Shown here in pieces: positions 59,686 to 64,000 of a stretch of DNA of 64,000 bases. A program made the translations under genes and the position numbers. Below the pieces are notes generated by a model. It worked only from the letters and a program-made list of their open reading frames with translations. It had not been told where the DNA came from and made no database searches. The stretch lies in contig NZ_JAFCKH010000009.1 in assembly GCF_018130505.1 (NCBI RefSeq), positions 62,001 to 126,000 on the forward strand. The letters are read 5' to 3'. Each line of letters opens with the position of its first letter. Positions within the stretch are counted from its first letter, which is position 1. The DNA is from Bradyrhizobium tropiciagri (GTDB lineage: Bacteria; Pseudomonadota; Alphaproteobacteria; Rhizobiales; Xanthobacteraceae).

Positions 59686-61893
59686 CTAGGACGACGACTT
59701 CAGCGAAGCCGTATCAATCGGCAGGCTGCGCACGCGCCTTCCGGTCGCGGCGAAGATTGCATTGGTTACAGCAGCACTGACAATGGCCGTCGGAGCTTCA
59801 CCGACGCCACCTGGAGCTTCGGCGTTCTTGATCAGGTGCGTCTCCACCACCGGAACTTCGTCGATACGCATCGGCAGATAAGTGTCGAAATTGCTCTGCT
59901 CGACCCGCCCATCCTTGAATGTTATTGACCCATGGAGCGCAGCGGTCAGCCCGAACAGCGTTCCACCCTGGACCTGTGCCTCGATCGTATCGGGATTGAC
60001 GTACATGCCGCAATCGATCGCACAGACGATCCGCTTGACTCTGACAGCGCCATCGGCCGCAACTTCGACCTCCGCGACCTGCGACGTGTAACTCCCATAT
60101 GCGAATTGTACCGAGATCCCGCGACCATGCCGGGCGGGGAGCGGCGATCCCCACCCTGCCTTTTCCGCTGCAAGCGACAGCACAGCGAGCGCTCGCGGGT
60201 TGTGGCCAAGCAATCCCTTGCGATAGGCGAGGGGATCCTGCTTCGCGGCATGCGCGAGCTCATCAATGAAGCTTTCGACCACAAAGACATTGTGAGTCGG
60301 TCCAACGCCGCGCCACCAGGACGTCCGGACACCACGGGGCTCGACCTGAACATAGTCGACGTGAATATTGGGCAGTGCATAGGGCGGCTCGGCCGCCGCT
60401 TCGACGGCGTCGGGGTCCAATCCATCCTTGATATAGGGCGGATAATAGCGAGCGAAGATCGAGGACCCGGCGATCCGATCTGTCCATGCAACCGGTTTGC
60501 CGGCCGCATCAAGTCCGGCGGACAGCCGATCGAGATAGTAAGGCCGATACATATCGTGCTGAATGTCTTCCTCGCGGCTCCAGATCACTTTCACCGGGCC
60601 ATCGACGTGCCTCGCGATCTTGACGGCCAGCACTGTGCCATCGGCCTCCAGCCTCCGGCCGAAGCCGCCGCCGATCAGATGATTGTGAATCTTGATCACG
60701 GCCTTTGGCAGGCCGGTGAGCTCGACCACCAACGCCTGCGTGATCGTGGGCGCCTGCGTCCCGACCCAGATGTCGCAACGATCCTTTTGCAGATGGACGG
60801 TGCAGTTCATCGGCTCCATTGTCGCATGGGCCAGGAAGGGCACCTGATAGACAGCGTCAAGCCGTTGCGCCGCCGCTGCGAGGGCCTTCCCCGCATCGCC
60901 GTCGTTGCGGGCCACAACGCCTGGCTTTTTGGACTCTTCCTCCAATTGCTTGACGATGTCGGCGTTGTTGACCTTGGCGTTCGGCCCATCGTCCCACGTG
61001 ACGGCGGCGGCCTCGAGCCCCTTCCTCGCTGCCCCCATGTGATCAGCTACCACGGCGACAGCTTCGCCGATGTTGACCACCTGCCGGACGCCCTTGACTG
61101 CCAGCGCGGCGCTTTCGTTCACGGTTTTCGCGCTGCCGCCGAGCACAGGCGAAATGGCAACCGCCGCAACCTTCATACCCGGCAGGCGTACGTCGATGCC
61201 ATAGAGGGCGCGCCCATCGACCTTGATCGAAGAATCGATGCGCTTGGCGCGCGTGCCGATCAGCGTGAAATCCCTCGGATCCTTCAATTTGACGTTTGCC
61301 GCGGGCGGCACAGGCAATTTCGCCGCAGCCTCCGCAAGTTCGCCGTAGCTCAGATGCTTGGCGCCCGTCGCGTCGAACACAGCGCCGTTCCTGGCGCGGC
61401 AGGTCGCCGGATCGACATTCCATCGCTTGGCCGCCGCCGCAATCAGCAGGTTACGACCCACTGCGCCCGCTTGCCGCAATGGCGTCCAGAAGGCGCGGAC
61501 AGAGGAAGAGCCGCCCGTATTTTGAATGCCGATGACCGAGTTGACGTAGAGCGCCTCATTTGGCGGCGCATGCTGAACCTGAATCTGGTCGAGCCTGACT
61601 TCCAGCTCTTCGGCGAGCAGCATCGCGAGCGAGGTGTAGACCCCTTGTCCCATCTCAACCATCGGCATGATCAGCGTCACGGCGCCAGTCGGATTGATCC
61701 GTATGAATCCGTTCGGCGCGAACGTACCCGTGATCTCGTTTTCGACCACCTGCGAGGCGGGCGCGGCGAACACGGGCTCCGTGCTTGCACCGGTCAGGGC
61801 AAAGCCGAGCAGCAAGCCTGCGCCCTGAAGCAAGGTGCGCCGCGACATCGCTGCTTCAGCCTCGACCCGGTTCGTTGGAATCAGCCTATCCAT
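59686..61893 (-). CDS. Molybdopterin-dependent oxidoreductase, large subunit (IorB / aldehyde dehydrogenase type)
   Basis: This 735-residue molybdenum hydroxylase has an N-terminal Tat signal (MSRRTLLQGAGLLLGFALTG, after a short leader), then the IorB-type two-domain large subunit: GTFAPNGFIRINPTGAVTLIMPMVEMGQGVYTSLAMLLAEEL, YQVPFLAHATMEPMNC, HLIGGGFGRRLEADG, DPLAYRKGLLGHNPRAL, and the C-terminal GGVGEAPTAIVSAAVTNAIFAATGRRVR that holds the catalytic Glu (GVGE). It hydroxylates N-heterocycles or oxidises aldehydes with a Mo-MCD cofactor. Three bases separate it from the small-subunit gene. Confidence 0.94.
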   Translation of the reverse strand: MDRLIPTNRVEAEAAMSRRTLLQGAGLLLGFALTGASTEPVFAAPASQVVENEITGTFAPNGFIRINPTGAVTLIMPMVEMGQGVYTSLAMLLAEELEVRLDQIQVQHAPPNEALYVNSVIGIQNTGGSSSVRAFWTPLRQAGAVGRNLLIAAAAKRWNVDPATCRARNGAVFDATGAKHLSYGELAEAAAKLPVPPAANVKLKDPRDFTLIGTRAKRIDSSIKVDGRALYGIDVRLPGMKVAAVAISPVLGGSAKTVNESAALAVKGVRQVVNIGEAVAVVADHMGAARKGLEAAAVTWDDGPNAKVNNADIVKQLEEESKKPGVVARNDGDAGKALAAAAQRLDAVYQVPFLAHATMEPMNCTVHLQKDRCDIWVGTQAPTITQALVVELTGLPKAVIKIHNHLIGGGFGRRLEADGTVLAVKIARHVDGPVKVIWSREEDIQHDMYRPYYLDRLSAGLDAAGKPVAWTDRIAGSSIFARYYPPYIKDGLDPDAVEAAAEPPYALPNIHVDYVQVEPRGVRTSWWRGVGPTHNVFVVESFIDELAHAAKQDPLAYRKGLLGHNPRALAVLSLAAEKAGWGSPLPARHGRGISVQFAYGSYTSQVAEVEVAADGAVRVKRIVCAIDCGMYVNPDTIEAQVQGGTLFGLTAALHGSITFKDGRVEQSNFDTYLPMRIDEVPVVETHLIKNAEAPGGVGEAPTAIVSAAVTNAIFAATGRRVRSLPIDTASLKSSS

Positions 61894-61896
61894 GAC

Positions 61897-62352
61897 TCAA
61901 ACTCCTGCGGCGTGCTTGATCGCGGCCCGGATACGCTGGTAGGTACCGCAACGACAGACGTTTCCCGACATCGCTGAGTCGATATCGGCGTCGCCGGGTT
62001 TCGGCGTATCCTTCAGCAATGCCGCCGCCGACATGATCTGGCCGGACTGGCAGTAGCCGCACTGCACGACCTCAAGATCCAGCCACGCCTTCTGCAAGGC
62101 CGCGCCTTGCGGTGTGCGGCCGATCGCCTCGATGGTGGTCACTGCGCCGTCGCCGACACTATCAACCGACGTCTGGCAGGAGCGGACCGGTTGGCCGTCG
62201 ACATGCACGGTGCAGGCGCCGCACAGCGCCTGCCCGCAACCGAACTTGGTCCCGGTCATGCCGAGTACGTCGCGCAGCACCCACAGCAACGGGATGTCGC
62301 CGTCGACGTCGACCTCATGAGATGAGCCGTTGATCTTCAGTGTGAAAGCCAT
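61897..62352 (-). CDS. [2Fe-2S] subunit of the molybdenum hydroxylase (IorA type)
   Basis: This 151-residue protein has an N-terminal plant-type [2Fe-2S] domain ([24 protein letters not shown], near residue 40) and a C-terminal helical [2Fe-2S] domain ([18 protein letters not shown], then [16 protein letters not shown]). It is the small electron-transfer subunit of IorAB-type enzymes, which lack a separate FAD subunit. It has no signal peptide, so it is presumably exported together with the Tat-signalled large subunit. The ATG at 62352 has GAGAGGC upstream. It is the promoter-proximal gene of the operon. Confidence 0.94.
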   Translation of the reverse strand: MAFTLKINGSSHEVDVDGDIPLLWVLRDVLGMTGTKFGCGQALCGACTVHVDGQPVRSCQTSVDSVGDGAVTTIEAIGRTPQGAALQKAWLDLEVVQCGYCQSGQIMSAAALLKDTPKPGDADIDSAMSGNVCRCGTYQRIRAAIKHAAGV

Positions 62353-62556
62353 TGATGCCTCTCGAGCGCGTTGCGAGTGAGCGATAAGACGATCAACGTC
62401 ACTCATGAAGTCCGCGAAAGTGCTGCGGATTGATCGCAGCACGGAGCGAGGCTTTCCAATATTCGGAATGAATGGTTTCTATAGCAACGAGGAATGCGCC
62501 GCGATGCTCCGCTCAGGGCGCGCGAGCGGTGCTGCATTCCCGGTGCGTCGCGAAAC

Positions 62557-63045
62557 CTAGGATTTCCGTGACATTCGACCGCGCGCCGGTGGAGGGCGCT
62601 TCATAGTCAAAAGCTCCGTCACATCATGCCGATCATCTGCCGATGAGATGGCAACCGTCAGGAATTTCCCGTCCGGGTATGTTTTTGCTTCGTCGTAAAG
62701 CCTGACCAACTGCGAGCGCCATGCATGACGCCGCTCCTCAAATTTCTCTCGCTCCGCTCGCCCCAGGACCACAACGACCGAAATCCGCTTGTATTCCGGC
62801 AGGAGGGTGCAGAACGCCTTTGTCTGCTTGTAGCGCAAGGACCAGCCGCGCTTCTTGCCGCCATAGAGCCATTCGGGTGCGAAAATATCGGGGTAGAGTT
62901 CGTCGATCCAGTTCTGCAGGAGAGTCCAGTGCTTGAACGCGCGTGGTCCGATCCAGCTGCGGAGTGTGCTATCATCGGGCGGTGCCGACCTGTTGGTGAT
63001 CCTGTCACCGATCTGGGGAGAGACCTGTTCCATGCCGCCTTCCAT
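62557..63045 (-). CDS. DUF3788 family protein
   Basis: This protein of about 162 residues matches DUF3788: WTLLQNWIDELYPDIFAPEWLYGGKKRGWSLRYKQTKAFCTLLPEYKRISVVVVLGRAEREKFEERR, then a Lys/Asp-rich end (DGKFLTVAISSADDRHDVTELLTMKR). The fold is thought to be a small alpha-beta domain; no function is known. Possible starts are ATG 63045 or ATG 63033, the latter with GAAGG upstream. It stands alone on the minus strand between the molybdoenzyme operon and the Lrp gene. Confidence 0.8.
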   Translation of the reverse strand: MEGGMEQVSPQIGDRITNRSAPPDDSTLRSWIGPRAFKHWTLLQNWIDELYPDIFAPEWLYGGKKRGWSLRYKQTKAFCTLLPEYKRISVVVVLGRAEREKFEERRHAWRSQLVRLYDEAKTYPDGKFLTVAISSADDRHDVTELLTMKRPPPARGRMSRKS

Positions 63046-63297
63046 GGTCCCGCGTTTCAGGCTGTGTTGCGCCTGACGTTTTTTCCGCCGCACAGTCGGA
63101 AGTTCTGTCGCGGACCTCCCTCCAGCATTGGAGCATCGGCGGGCTGCCCGTCAAAGCGGAAATGCGGCCGCTGGATTTGAGGACATGGAATGTGGACTCT
63201 CGGTCCGTTCCTGCAGGACAGGCGCCTGCATGCTGACCGGAATTTGAACTTGTCTGCTCAGCGAGGCGCGTGCGGATCTGAGCGGAGGCTTGGTGCG

Positions 63298-63930
63298 TCA
63301 GCTCGCGCCAAATCCAGCCGGTTCATCGGCGTGCGACACTCCGAACGTCACGCTATGCTCGGACCCTGCGGGAAAACTAGAAGCGTCATATCTCCCCTTC
63401 GCCGCTCTCTCGCCATTTCTGGCTGTGGATTGACACGGTCTGATCTGAACCGGACGCGTCGTGTCAATGGGAAGCACCGTCTTGTGCGAGATCTTCTTCA
63501 GGGCAAGATTGGATTTGATGCTGGAGACGCCCGGGATCCGCGATAACTTGTTCACGATGAGATCCTCGAGGTCCTCGATGTCCGACGCCATGACGCGAAG
63601 CAGGTAGTCGCTATCACCAGTCATGAGATAGCATTCCATCACCTGGCCCATCCGATCGATCGCGCGGGTGAAGCTATCGAGTGAGTGCTGCACCTGCTTT
63701 TCGAGCTTCACCTGGATGAATGCAGTCACACCCAAGCCGAGCACGGATGCATCGAGCACGGCAATCCTGCGATCGATGACGCCGAGCTTCTCGAGGTTTC
63801 GGACCCGGGCGAGGCAGGGCGAGGGAGAGAGGTTGACCCGGGCGGAGAGCTCGACATTGGTCAGGCTCGCGTTCTGCTGCAGCTCATTCAGGATCTTGAT
63901 ATCGATTCTGTCGAGAGCCATCACGGTCAT
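63298..63930 (-). CDS. Lrp/AsnC family transcriptional regulator with C-terminal extension
   Basis: This 210-residue protein has an AsnC-type winged helix at the N-terminus (ALDRIDIKILNELQQNASLTNVELSARVNLSPSPCLARVRNLEKLGVI) and a RAM ligand-binding domain (VTAFIQVKLE, ECYLMTGDSDYLLRVMASDIEDLEDLI, GVSSIKSNLALKKI). The RAM domain ends near residue 155, so about 50 residues at the C-terminus are extra and look unconserved. The ATG at 63930 has GGGAGGA upstream. Lrp proteins sense amino acids. No target gene adjoins it inside the window; the divergent neighbour lies beyond 64000. Confidence 0.9.
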   Translation of the reverse strand: MTVMALDRIDIKILNELQQNASLTNVELSARVNLSPSPCLARVRNLEKLGVIDRRIAVLDASVLGLGVTAFIQVKLEKQVQHSLDSFTRAIDRMGQVMECYLMTGDSDYLLRVMASDIEDLEDLIVNKLSRIPGVSSIKSNLALKKISHKTVLPIDTTRPVQIRPCQSTARNGERAAKGRYDASSFPAGSEHSVTFGVSHADEPAGFGAS

Positions 63931-64000
63931 AGCGTAGTCCTCCCATGGGCAAAGCGTTACGGCATCGAGGCCCGGCCCCACGCGTTCCCCTCGCGTGGTG

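Noticed and set aside
59932-61977. 681-codon open frame on the plus strand
   Set aside because: It is antisense to the molybdenum hydroxylase large subunit, which has strong motif support. The composition is typical of a shadow frame.

Overview
The window looks like chromosomal DNA of a high-GC alphaproteobacterium, most likely Bradyrhizobium or a close relative. This rests on gene content (branched-chain ABC importers, IclR/GntR/Lrp regulators, a CYP153-type P450, IorAB-type molybdoenzyme, baeRF/host-attachment protein), codon use and many GTG/TTG starts; no rRNA or tRNA gene is present to confirm it. I see about 60 protein genes, one probable pseudogene, no CRISPR array and no insertion sequence.

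Region 1 (1-15,071) is a catabolic island. It holds a duplicated PuuE-like polysaccharide deacetylase, a CHMI-like tautomerase, an IclR regulator with a ferredoxin reductase and a [2Fe-2S] ferredoxin on the minus strand, and then a plus-strand run: exported amidohydrolase, Rieske oxygenase, glutamine-synthetase-like ligase, solute-binding protein, second amidohydrolase, and a complete LivHMGF importer. The layout suggests uptake of a nitrogenous organic compound, gamma-glutamylation, Rieske oxygenation and amide hydrolysis. GTTCG/CGAAC palindromes in the divergent promoter region are probable IclR operators.

Region 2 (15,161-30,632) is a second catabolic or redox region: DoxX-like protein, MarR regulator, two tandem SDR proteins that both lack the catalytic Tyr, LysR regulator, NmrA-like reductase, SnoaL-like protein, an unusual cytoplasmic fusion of a DNA-binding domain with an ABC-type solute-binding domain, divergent from a CYP153-like P450, then an Old-Yellow-Enzyme, an amidohydrolase, a luciferase-like flavin monooxygenase, an orphan solute-binding protein, a ferredoxin and a YciI-like protein.

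Region 3 (30,820-35,178, minus strand) is a compact acyl-CoA operon: FadR-type GntR regulator, acyl-CoA dehydrogenase, class III CoA-transferase, orphan solute-binding protein. A TGGT-N3-ACCA palindrome lies just upstream of the regulator.

Region 4 (35,519-56,618) is rich in stress and detoxification genes: host-attachment protein, kinase remnant, ABM protein, LysR-peroxiredoxin-GNAT operon, cytochrome P460, three MFS pumps, second peroxiredoxin, cupin, EgtD, AhpD-like protein, nitroreductase, quinone-reductase-like MDR, OsmC and an RND pump. A conserved 38-bp element containing a LysR-type T-N11-A box occurs in three of its intergenic regions (36,430; 44,543; 51,267), which suggests a previously undescribed regulon linking these genes.

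Region 5 (56,715-63,930) carries a GMC oxidoreductase with a convergent AraC regulator, an IorAB-type molybdenum hydroxylase with a Tat signal, a DUF3788 protein and an Lrp/AsnC regulator.
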